Shown here one piece after another: positions 1 through 7,123 of a stretch of 9,363 bases of DNA; position 1 is the stretch's first letter; every line of letters starts with the position of its first letter. Below the pieces are notes generated by a model. That model did not search any database and was not told the DNA's origin. It saw only the letters and a program-made list of their open reading frames with translations. The position numbers and the translations under genes were made by a program. The stretch spans positions 1-9,363 of the forward strand of contig JBBQDZ010000091.1 of the NCBI GenBank assembly GCA_038320185.1. Reading direction: 5' to 3'. The DNA comes from JBBQDZ01 sp038320185. Its GTDB lineage: Bacteria > Actinomycetota > Thermoleophilia > Gaiellales > Gaiellaceae.

Positions 1-843
1 CGGCTCTCGTTCGTCCACGGCGACATCCGCGACGCCGACCTCGTGGCGCAGGTGGTCGCGGAAGTCGACGTGATCGTGAACGCCGCCGCGGAATCGCACG
101 TCGAGAAGTCGATCGAGCAGGGCGCCTCAGAGTTCGTGACGACGAATGTCGAGGGCACCCAGATCCTCCTCGACGCGATTCGCGCCACCCCCGTCGAGCG
201 CTTCATCCTCATCTCCTCGTCCGAGGTCTATGGCACCGCACGCTACGCCCCGATGGACGAGGACCACCCGCTCGAGCCGCGCAGCCCTTACGCCGCAACC
301 AAGGCCGGCGCTGACCGACTCGCCTACTCGTACTTCGTCACCTACGGTCTCCCGATCGTGATCGTGCGGCCCTTCAACAACTACGGTCCTCGGCAGCACC
401 CGGAGAAGGTGATCCCACGCTTCGTGACGCAGGCGCTCTCGGACGAGCCGCTGACGATCCACGGTGACGGGCATGCGAGCCGGGACTGGCTCTTCGTCGA
501 GGACGACGCCGAGGCGATCGAGGCGATCATTGCCGCCGAGCTCGAGTCGGTCGCGGGGGAGGTGCTGAACGTAGCCACCGGAATCGACATCTCGATCTCC
601 GACATCGCCGAGGTTGTCCTGGACACGCTCGGCAAACCCCGCTCGCTGAAGGTGCACCTCCCGGAGCGGCCCGGGCAAGTCGACCGGCACATCGGCTCCA
701 CCGAGAAGACGAAGCGCCTCGTGGGGTGGAGCGCCCGCACGAGCTTCGAGGAAGGCCTCGCCCGCACCGTCGAGTGGTATCGCGAGAATGAGGCGTGGTG
801 GCGACCGGTGCAGCACGCGAGACCAAGCGTCTTCTCGTCCTAG
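1..843 (+). CDS. NAD-dependent sugar-nucleotide 4,6-dehydratase/epimerase (SDR), 5' partial
   Basis: Extended short-chain dehydrogenase, probably an NDP-hexose 4,6-dehydratase that makes the 4-keto-6-deoxy intermediate in the cytoplasm. The frame is open from base 1, so the N-terminal Rossmann GxxGxxG motif lies outside the window; 280 residues are visible. A GTG at 43 is internal, because codons 1-42 (FVHGDIRD) already read as a typical SDR. Seen motifs: NAAAESHVEKSI as in RmlB-type dehydratases, SSSEVYG, the catalytic YxxxK as YAATK (bases 289-303), then NNYGPRQHPEKVIPRF and a DWLFVEDD segment. The NNYGP..PEK..P run is typical of dTDP-glucose 4,6-dehydratases, but the classical T-D-E triad is not obvious (SSE instead), so the exact substrate (dTDP-, GDP- or UDP-sugar) is open. 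The C-terminus ends in a family-like EWYRENEAWW plus a short tail that overlaps the next gene. The downstream aminotransferase fits a dehydratase role. Confidence 0.9.
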   Translation, partial: RLSFVHGDIRDADLVAQVVAEVDVIVNAAAESHVEKSIEQGASEFVTTNVEGTQILLDAIRATPVERFILISSSEVYGTARYAPMDEDHPLEPRSPYAATKAGADRLAYSYFVTYGLPIVIVRPFNNYGPRQHPEKVIPRFVTQALSDEPLTIHGDGHASRDWLFVEDDAEAIEAIIAAELESVAGEVLNVATGIDISISDIAEVVLDTLGKPRSLKVHLPERPGQVDRHIGSTEKTKRLVGWSARTSFEEGLARTVEWYRENEAWWRPVQHARPSVFSS

Positions 844-2042
844 GGGCCGGGCCCGCGCAGCTCGGACTGCTCGAGGCGGCCCGCCGGCGCAGTCTCCACG
901 TGATCGCAGTCGACCGCGACCCCGCGGCGCCCGGGTTCGCACTGGCCGATAGGCGGGCGATCCTCTCGGCCGAGGACGAGTCCGGGATCGACCGGCTTGC
1001 CGCGGCCGAGCGGGTCGACGGGATCATCGCCCCGGGGATCGACTGGCCCGTGGGCATCGCAGCTCGCTGCGCCGCGCGGCTCGGCCTGGCCCATCCGATC
1101 ACGCCGGCCGCGGCGAACCTCTCCACCTCCAAGCTCCGCCAGCGCGAGCGTTTCGTCTCGGCCGGCGTTCCGCATCCTCGCTACGAGGTCTGCAGCTCGG
1201 TCGCAGGCGCGCGCGAGGCCGCCGGGCGCATCGGCTACCCGTGCGTCGTGAAGGCGCCGGATCGCCAGGGTCAGCGCGGCCTCTCGGTCGTCCGAGCGCC
1301 GGACGCACTCCCGGACGCGCTCGCCGACGCCTTCGCCGCCTCGCGCATCGGAGCCTGCCTGCTCGAGGAGCTCGTTCCGGGCCGGGAGGTGACGGTGAAC
1401 GCCTTCTCGCTCGCGGGGAGGTTCCACCCGCTGACCGTGACCGACCGAGAGCTCGCTGAACCGCCCGCCTTCGGGGTCGCGCTTGCGCACATCTGGCGGA
1501 GCAGCCTCGCGTCGGCGCAGGTCGGCGCCGCCGTACGGGCTGCATCCGCCGCGGCCTCGGCTGTCGGCATCGAGGAGGGGCCGACGTACACGCAGGTGCT
1601 CGTCCCCGCGGACGGCCGGGCTCCGGTCGTGGGCGAGCTGGCTGCGCGGCTTGGCGGCGGGCACGACGCGGAGCTGTGCCTGGCGGCCCTCGGCGTCGAC
1701 CTGAACGAGCTGGCTCTGGACGCCGCGCTCGGCGAGGAGATCCCGCCCGCCGCGCTCGAGCCGGCGGTGCAGGTCGGAGGAGCCTGCACCAGGTTCCTGG
1801 TGGCGCCGCCCGGCGAGTTGAGGGAGGTGCGAGGCTTGCAGGAGGCGGAGGCGCTGCCCGGGGTGATCCGCGTCCGCCTGTACCGCTCGGCTCGGCACCG
1901 GTTCGGGCCGCTGCGCCGAGGCTCGGACCGCGCGGGGGCGGTGCTCGCCGCCGGCGACTCCCGCGAGGACGCTCTCGAGCGGGCGAGGCGCGCGGCGGAG
2001 ACCATACGCTTCGACACGGTCGATGCAGAAGCTCTCGTCTAG
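795..2042 (+). CDS. ATP-grasp carboxylate-amine ligase
   Basis: ATP-grasp enzyme of 415 residues; the family activates a carboxylate as acyl-phosphate and joins it to an amine. The N-terminal preATP-grasp Rossmann-like domain (LGAGPAQLGLLEAA, residues 16-29; DRDPAAPGFALAD, 40-52) resembles PurK/CarB. The ATP-grasp core follows: YPCVVKAP with Lys153, the hinge LLEELVPGREVTVNAF (189-204), YTQVLV and VVGELAARLGGG (278-289). The putative metal ligands read Gln267, Glu281 and Ala283; CarB also uses Gln at the first position, but the usual Asn at the third is Ala here. A C-terminal domain (about 325-410) resembles that of BacD-type amino-acid ligases. The start is GTG 795 or GTG 798: an in-frame stop at 789-791 and strand one at residue 11 leave no other choice, which forces a 46-49 nt overlap with the SDR gene. 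It also overlaps the aminotransferase by 20 nt. The substrate is unknown; linking an amino acid to a sugar amine is inference. Confidence 0.85.
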   Translation: MVATGAARETKRLLVLGAGPAQLGLLEAARRRSLHVIAVDRDPAAPGFALADRRAILSAEDESGIDRLAAAERVDGIIAPGIDWPVGIAARCAARLGLAHPITPAAANLSTSKLRQRERFVSAGVPHPRYEVCSSVAGAREAAGRIGYPCVVKAPDRQGQRGLSVVRAPDALPDALADAFAASRIGACLLEELVPGREVTVNAFSLAGRFHPLTVTDRELAEPPAFGVALAHIWRSSLASAQVGAAVRAASAAASAVGIEEGPTYTQVLVPADGRAPVVGELAARLGGGHDAELCLAALGVDLNELALDAALGEEIPPAALEPAVQVGGACTRFLVAPPGELREVRGLQEAEALPGVIRVRLYRSARHRFGPLRRGSDRAGAVLAAGDSREDALERARRAAETIRFDTVDAEALV

Positions 2043-3165
2043 CGCCCGCCGCTCCACGTTCCTCTCGTTTCAGCCGCCCGCCGTCGGCGAGGAGGAGATC
2101 GCAGCAGTCGCGGAGACCCTCCGTTCCGGCTGGCTCACGACCGGCCCGCGCACAGCCGAGCTCGAGGCTCGCTTCGCGGAGTACCTCGAGGCGAAGCACG
2201 TGCTCGCCGTGGCGTCGGGAACGGCGGCGCTCCACCTCGCGCTCCTCGCTCTAGGGGTCGGGCCGGGCGACGAGGTCGTCACCTCGCCGATCACCTGGCC
2301 GGCGACGGCCAATGTCATCGTCCATGCGGGAGCGGCGCCGGTGTTCGCTGACGTGCGCGACTCGGACCTAAACATCGATCCCGAGCGGGTCGCCGAGCTC
2401 GTGGGGGAGCGGACGAAGGCGATCCTGCCCGTCCACCTCGCGGGCCAGGCCTGTGACCTCGAGCCGCTGCTCGCGCTCGGGATCCCGATAGTCGAGGACG
2501 CGGCCCACGCGGTCGAGACCACTTACCGCGGCCGCAAGGTCGGGTCGATCTCCGACGCCACGTGCTTCTCGCTCTACGCGACGAAGAACGTCGCCGCCGG
2601 CGAGGGCGGCCTCATCTCGACGAACCGCGACGACGTGGCCGAGGCGATCGAGAACCTGCGCTTGATGCGGCGCGGGGACGGGTCGCTCTACGACATCGTC
2701 GTTCCCGGCTACAAGGCGAACCTCTCGGACGTCCTCGCGTCGATCGCGCTCGTCCAGCTCGACAAGCTCGAGCGTCACCGGGAGATCAGGCAGCGGCACG
2801 TCGCGCTCTACGACGAAGCCGTTGCGGAGCTCGACGGCATCGAGCCGCTCGCGCGCGACCCGCGGGACACGCACGCGCTCCACCTTTACGTCGTGCGGAT
2901 CGACGCCTCGAGCGCGGGCGCCGCGCGCGACGACTATCAGCGGGCGCTCGCGGAGGAGAACATCGGAACGTCCATCCACTTCCTGCCGGTGCACCGGCTG
3001 ACGGCCTACCGCGACCGTCTCGCGCCACACCAGCCGCCGTTGCCGGTGGCCGAGCGTGCCGGGGGAGAGGTGCTGTCGCTCCCGCTCTCGCCAGCGCACT
3101 CGGACGAGGACGTCGCCGACGCGATCGAGGCGCTCCGGCGCGTGCACGCCCGGTTCGCGGGATGA
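2023..3165 (+). CDS. DegT/DnrJ/EryC1/StrS (ArnB-like) sugar aminotransferase
   Basis: PLP-dependent aminotransferase of 380 residues, normal for the family. It would transfer an amino group, usually from glutamate, onto a 4-keto nucleotide sugar. Seen: SGWLTTGPRT (35-44), the PLP-phosphate region SGTAALHLALLALGVGPGDE (65-84), SPITWPATANVI, VEDAAHA with the pyridine-binding Asp159, and FSLYATKNVAAGEGG with the Schiff-base Lys188. GYKANLSDVLASIAL (229-243) and GTSIHFLPVH (315-324) resemble UDP-Ara4N aminotransferase ArnB and perosamine-type enzymes. The ATG at 2023 lies inside the ATP-grasp gene, gives about 15 residues before the family's usual N-terminus, and no later start codon precedes the conserved core. 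No good Shine-Dalgarno site is seen, so translation coupled to the upstream gene is likely. Its substrate is probably the product of the SDR at the left edge; whether the product is a 4-amino-6-deoxyhexose or another amino sugar cannot be told. Confidence 0.93.
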   Translation: MQKLSSSARRSTFLSFQPPAVGEEEIAAVAETLRSGWLTTGPRTAELEARFAEYLEAKHVLAVASGTAALHLALLALGVGPGDEVVTSPITWPATANVIVHAGAAPVFADVRDSDLNIDPERVAELVGERTKAILPVHLAGQACDLEPLLALGIPIVEDAAHAVETTYRGRKVGSISDATCFSLYATKNVAAGEGGLISTNRDDVAEAIENLRLMRRGDGSLYDIVVPGYKANLSDVLASIALVQLDKLERHREIRQRHVALYDEAVAELDGIEPLARDPRDTHALHLYVVRIDASSAGAARDDYQRALAEENIGTSIHFLPVHRLTAYRDRLAPHQPPLPVAERAGGEVLSLPLSPAHSDEDVADAIEALRRVHARFAG

Positions 3166-3214
3166 GCAGCCGCATTGCCTCTTCGAGCCGTGTCCGGGGG
3201 ACAGGCCCGCGGCC

Positions 3215-4246
3215 ATGGCCAAACAGGACCGGTCCGAGGGACTGCCCCTCGACGGAGGCGGCGTGAGCCCGGGCCGGAAGCGTGCGCTCCGCGTCGCCTC
3301 CACCCTCCTCGTCACGGGCCTCTGCACGGCCTACCTCGTCTGGAAGATCGACCTCTCGAAGACGGCGCACATCCTCACCCATGCGAAGGTGGGCTACTTC
3401 CTCGGCGCGCTCGCGATCATGACCGTCACGGTCTGGCCGATGGCCTGGCGCTGGCAGCAGCTGCTGCGCGCCAAGGAGATCCACGACCACATGCCCTGGC
3501 TCGCGCGTGCCTACTTCGTCTCCTACACCGCGGGCCAGGTGCTGCCGACCTCCGTCGGCGGCGACGCGGCACGGATCTACGAGACAAGCCGGCGGCATCC
3601 GGGTCGTGGCGGGGCGGTCGCGGCCTCCGTGCTCCTGGAACGTGCCCTCGGCGGCGCGGCAACGCTCTTCCTGGCGGCGATCGGCTTCGCCCTCGCGATC
3701 GGGCGCTACAACGTGGGCGCCTACCTCTGGGTCGAGCTCGCGTTCGTCCTCGCGACGATCGTGCTGGCCTTCGTGCTGTTCTCGCGCGCGCTCCGCCGGC
3801 CACTGCGCCGGTTCGTCCCCCTGCTCGCCCGCCTGCGGCTCGAGCGGCCGATGCGCGCGGTCTATGAGGGTCTGCACTCCTACCGCGACGACGCGCGGCT
3901 CCTGCTCGGCGTCTCCGCCCTGACGGTGGTGGTACAGGCCGTTCGCGTGCTCTCGATCTGGCTCACGGGGAAGGCGGTCGGGGTGGATCTCTCCCCGCGC
4001 CCGTACTACGTGATGGGGCCGCTGCTCTTCCTCGTCATGCTCGTGCCCTTCACGATCAACGGCCTCGCCGTTCGCGAGACCTTTTTCGTCAGCTTCCTCG
4101 GGAACCTGCACGTGGGCGCGGACGCAGCCTTCGCAACGGGGTTCCTCTTCTTCGTCGTGACGATCGCGCTCTCGCTCCCCGGAGCCGCCATCCTTGCCTG
4201 GCAGGGACTTCGGGGCGTCGTTCGGCCTTCCGTCGGTCATGGCTGA
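3215..4246 (+). CDS. Lysylphosphatidylglycerol synthase TM-type / flippase-like membrane protein
   Basis: Integral membrane protein of 343 residues matching the LPG synthase transmembrane family (UPF0104/AglD-like, PF03706). Members span the membrane about eight times and are common in glycan loci, but the biochemical role of stand-alone forms is poorly defined. Key motifs: WRWQQLLRAKEI (78-89), GQVLPTSVGGDAARIYE (107-123), SVLLERALGG (138-147) and the late PFTINGLAVRETFF (278-291). There are hydrophobic runs near 28-43, 60-77, 148-163, 169-190, 229-250, 264-283 and 305-330. The soluble catalytic domain of MprF is absent. The start is uncertain: ATG 3215 is chosen, with only a weak AGG upstream; GTG 3263 gives a protein starting just before the basic RKR and first helix, and has a good GGAGG four bases ahead. 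The last 8 nt overlap the glycosyltransferase gene. A role in moving or anchoring lipid-linked glycan is inference from context. Confidence 0.85.
   Translation: MAKQDRSEGLPLDGGGVSPGRKRALRVASTLLVTGLCTAYLVWKIDLSKTAHILTHAKVGYFLGALAIMTVTVWPMAWRWQQLLRAKEIHDHMPWLARAYFVSYTAGQVLPTSVGGDAARIYETSRRHPGRGGAVAASVLLERALGGAATLFLAAIGFALAIGRYNVGAYLWVELAFVLATIVLAFVLFSRALRRPLRRFVPLLARLRLERPMRAVYEGLHSYRDDARLLLGVSALTVVVQAVRVLSIWLTGKAVGVDLSPRPYYVMGPLLFLVMLVPFTINGLAVRETFFVSFLGNLHVGADAAFATGFLFFVVTIALSLPGAAILAWQGLRGVVRPSVGHG
3254..3258 (+). promoter_or_regulatory. Candidate ribosome binding site GGAGG for alternative GTG start 3263
   Basis: GGAGG sits four bases before GTG 3263, in frame with the membrane protein. 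It is the best Shine-Dalgarno match in the plus-strand operon and argues that 3263 rather than 3215 may be the real start. The spacing is slightly shorter than usual, so this is only a candidate. Confidence 0.4.
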
Positions 4247-5135
4247 CAGGGCGCCCACCGTCTCCGTTGTCGTCGTCACCTACAACGGCATGCCCTGGAC
4301 CGAGCGCTGCCTCGAGAGCGTCCGTGACCTGGACGAGCTGATCGTCGTCGACCACGGCTCGAGCGACGGGACCCTGGAGCTCGTTCGCGAGCGCTTCCCG
4401 GAGGCGCGTGTCGTCGAGGAGAAGAACCTCGGCATGGGGGGTGGCAACAACGCGGGCATGCGGCTCGCCTCGGGAGACTTCTTCCTGCTCCTGAACTCTG
4501 ACGCCTGGGCGGTCGGTGATGCCGTCGGACGGCTGGTGGAGTTCGCGCAGGCCCATCCGGACGCGGCGGTCGTCGGCCCGCGCCTGCGAAACCAGGACGG
4601 CTCGATTCAACGCTCCATCCGCGGCTTCCCGACGCTCTGGCGGCTTGCGACGGAGTACCTGTTCCTGCGCAAGCTCGGGCCGCGAACCGATGCCCTGAAC
4701 GCCTTCTACGGCGGCGGGTTCGACCACGGCTCGGTGGTCGAGGCCGACTGGCTCTATGGCGCGTGCCTCCTCGTCCGCCGCCGGGCAGCCGACGCCGTCG
4801 GGCTCTTCGACGAGGACTTCTTCATGTTCAGCGAGGAGACCGACTGGTGCTATCGCTTCCGCGCCGCCGGCTGGAAGGTCTACTTCGTCCCCGAGGCGGA
4901 GGTCGTCCATGTCGGCGGGGCTTCGCACGGCGGGCGGATCTACCGCGAGAACCTGCGCAGCCATCTCCGTTTCTTCGCCAAGCATCGCGGGCTGCGCGAG
5001 GCCGAGCGGGCTCGGCGCTTGCTTCTCGTCGGGGTGCGCCTGCGGGCGCGGGTGTTTCCGCGGGGACGCCGCGAGGCGTACGCCGACGCCGAGCGCTTCC
5101 TTGCCTCCGGCGACGCCGCCTCGCTCCTGCGGTGA
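4239..5135 (+). CDS. Family 2 glycosyltransferase (WbbL-like)
   Basis: GT-A fold glycosyltransferase of 298 residues, resembling rhamnosyltransferases of the WbbL group that add a sugar to a lipid-linked acceptor at the inner face of the membrane. Seen: VSVVVVTYNG (8-17), IVVDHGSSDGT (35-45) for nucleotide binding, NLGMGGGNNAGM (63-74), LLNSDAW (84-90) at the DxD position, WLYGACLLVRR (171-181), FDEDFFMFSEETDWCYR (190-206) holding the likely acidic catalytic region, and VVHVGGAS (222-229). The family often has NPD or DxD where this protein has NSD. ATG 4239 is chosen because strand one begins eight residues later; an in-frame TTG at 4194 would add 15 unlikely residues. The start overlaps the upstream gene by 8 nt and the stop overlaps the next start in GTGA. 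Sugar donor and acceptor are not determinable from the sequence alone. Confidence 0.93.
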   Translation: MADRAPTVSVVVVTYNGMPWTERCLESVRDLDELIVVDHGSSDGTLELVRERFPEARVVEEKNLGMGGGNNAGMRLASGDFFLLLNSDAWAVGDAVGRLVEFAQAHPDAAVVGPRLRNQDGSIQRSIRGFPTLWRLATEYLFLRKLGPRTDALNAFYGGGFDHGSVVEADWLYGACLLVRRRAADAVGLFDEDFFMFSEETDWCYRFRAAGWKVYFVPEAEVVHVGGASHGGRIYRENLRSHLRFFAKHRGLREAERARRLLLVGVRLRARVFPRGRREAYADAERFLASGDAASLLR

Positions 5136-7123
5136 GGCGTCTCCCCTGGGCGCTTGCGGCGCTCCCTGCGCTCGCGCTCACACGCCTCCTCCCGGGGTAC
5201 GGCGTAGGCCTCGGGCTACGGCTCGCGGCGGCGACGGCGGTGCTGCTCCTGCCCGGGTTCCTCCTCGCACGCGCGCTCGGACAGGGAGGCGCAGCGGCAC
5301 CGCTCGCGTGGTGCTTCGGGGCGCTCGCGATCGCCCTCGGCGCCGTCTTCGTGTTGCACACGGCGATCTGGCTCGCACTCGTCGTGCTGGCACTGCTCGC
5401 CTCGGTGGCGCTCCCGCTCGCGCTGCGGCGCCCGCGAAGCCAGGCGATCCCGGGGAGAGTGATCGTGCTCGCCGCGGGCATCGTCTTCGGCATCGCCCTC
5501 TGGCACGTCGCGGGAGTGCTCGGTGGCGACGCGCTCTTCCACCTCGCGCGGGTGCGGAAGCTCGACGCGCTCGGCGACCTGCACCTGCGGACCCTCGACG
5601 AGTTCCGGGACGGCGGGCTGCACCCGGGCTACGCGTTCCCCCTCTGGCACGGCTTCCTGGCGCTCGTCGCGAAGCTCGGCGGGGTCGACCCGTCGGCGGT
5701 CGTCCTCCACGAGCCGACGGTGCTGGCGCCGGTTGCCTTCGCGCTGGCCTACGAGGCGGGGCTGCGGGTGTTCGACTCGATTTCGGGCGCGGTGGCGACC
5801 GTGGTGGCCCAGGTGGCGGTGATCGGACTCGCCGCGGGACACGGAGGCTCGTACGTCTCTCTGGCCCTGCCGCCTACCGCGGATCGGCAGCTCTTCGTGC
5901 CGGCGGCGCTCGCGCTCTTCTTCGCCTTTGTCGCCGAGCCCGGCCGCGCGCGCCTCGCGGCGATCGCGGCCGCCTCGCTCGCGCTCGTCCTCGTCCACGC
6001 GACGTACGCGATCTTCCTCTGCATCCCGCTCGCCGGCTACGTCGCCGTCCGTGCGCTCGCGGAGCGCCGGGACGCGCTGCCGGGGCTGAAGGCCCTCGCC
6101 GCCCTGGCGGCCCCCGCGGCCGTCGTGCTCGTCCCTCTGCACTCGCTCGCCTCGCGAACCGCCTCGTACACGCCCTCGAGCGTCGAGCTACGCCGCGCGC
6201 TGCGCCAGTACGCCGGCGAGCTCGACGTGAGCTCCATCCACCGTTACCGGCTCGCCCCCGAGGTGTTCGGCCGCACCGGCGCGGTGGCCGTCGCCGCGCT
6301 GCTCTCGATTCCGCTCGCGGGCTTTGCGTGGCGGAGGCGCTGGGCCTCGTTCGTGCTCGGCGGCTCCCTCGCCGTCTTCGCGCTGACGCTGCCGAGCTTC
6401 GTCTTCCCCCACTTCGCCGACGTCCTCTCGCTCTCGCAGGCGCGGCGGGCGGCCGGCTTCGTCCCCCTCGCGTATGCCTTCGCAGGCGGCGCGCTCGTCG
6501 CGGCCGCGGCGCTCCGGTGGCTGTTGCCGCCGCTCGGGCTCGCGGCGGGGATCGCGCTGCAGCTCGCCTACCCCGGCGACTTCGGCTACGGGCTCCGCGA
6601 GGGAGGCCCCTCGATCGCCACGTGGATCGCCGCGCTCGGCGCCATCGCCGCGGTCGCGGCGGCGGTGCTGGGGCGGCGGTCGCTGCCGGAGCGGCGGCCG
6701 ACTCTCGCAGCCCTTGCCGCCGGCCTCTTCGTGGCCCCTGTCGCGGTGCACGCGGCGGCGCACTGGAGCGCGCTGCGAAGCGACGATCCGCGGGCGCTGA
6801 CGCCCGGCCTCGTTCGCGCGCTCCGCGAGCTCGTCCCGGCGCGCGACGTCGTCTTCTCGGACCTGCCGACGAGCTACCGGATCGCCGCCGCGGCCCCGGT
6901 CTATCTCGCGGCCGCACCCCCGGAGCACGTCGCCGACACGAAGGCGAACCGGCCCTACCGCCGCGCGAAGGACGTGCGGCGCTTCTTCCGCAAGGGCGAG
7001 CTCGCGATCCCACGCCGCTACGGCGCGCGCTGGATCGTCCTCGTCCGCGCGCGCTACAAGCTCGCCCTGCCGCTGCGCGCCGCCTATGCCGATCGGCGCT
7101 ATGTCCTCTACCGGCTCAGGTGA
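5132..7123 (+). CDS. Large polytopic membrane protein, GT-C glycosyltransferase-like
   Basis: 663-residue membrane protein starting at a GTG that forms GTGA with the previous stop. It is rich in Leu, Ala and Val, with roughly a dozen predicted helices spread from residue 5 to about 565, then a basic soluble C-terminal part of about 90 residues ending YADRRYVLYRLR. After the first helices, a loop carries GGDALFHLARVRKL (131-144) with Asp133, then HPGYAFPLWHGFLALVAKL (164-182). This acidic residue in a first outer loop, followed by a P/H-rich segment and a C-terminal soluble domain, is the layout of GT-C enzymes (ArnT/PMT and related DUF6541-type proteins), which use polyprenyl-phosphate sugars outside the membrane. 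The assignment rests on layout and not on a strong signature; an O-antigen-polymerase-like or unknown membrane function is possible. The stop lies inside the 3' end of the catalase gene on the opposite strand (8 nt overlap). Confidence 0.7.
   Translation: MRRLPWALAALPALALTRLLPGYGVGLGLRLAAATAVLLLPGFLLARALGQGGAAAPLAWCFGALAIALGAVFVLHTAIWLALVVLALLASVALPLALRRPRSQAIPGRVIVLAAGIVFGIALWHVAGVLGGDALFHLARVRKLDALGDLHLRTLDEFRDGGLHPGYAFPLWHGFLALVAKLGGVDPSAVVLHEPTVLAPVAFALAYEAGLRVFDSISGAVATVVAQVAVIGLAAGHGGSYVSLALPPTADRQLFVPAALALFFAFVAEPGRARLAAIAAASLALVLVHATYAIFLCIPLAGYVAVRALAERRDALPGLKALAALAAPAAVVLVPLHSLASRTASYTPSSVELRRALRQYAGELDVSSIHRYRLAPEVFGRTGAVAVAALLSIPLAGFAWRRRWASFVLGGSLAVFALTLPSFVFPHFADVLSLSQARRAAGFVPLAYAFAGGALVAAAALRWLLPPLGLAAGIALQLAYPGDFGYGLREGGPSIATWIAALGAIAAVAAAVLGRRSLPERRPTLAALAAGLFVAPVAVHAAAHWSALRSDDPRALTPGLVRALRELVPARDVVFSDLPTSYRIAAAAPVYLAAAPPEHVADTKANRPYRRAKDVRRFFRKGELAIPRRYGARWIVLVRARYKLALPLRAAYADRRYVLYRLR

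Noticed and set aside
3162..3266. Short frame of 34 codons starting in an ATGA overlap with the aminotransferase stop
   Set aside because: The ATGA looks like coupling, but the peptide is Arg/Ser/Pro-rich with no motif and its frame does not lead into the membrane protein; probably chance.
2786..4279. Minus-strand open frame of about 500 codons opposite the membrane protein gene
   Set aside because: Highly charged, repetitive translation typical of the antisense of GC-rich membrane genes; the plus strand has clear family motifs.
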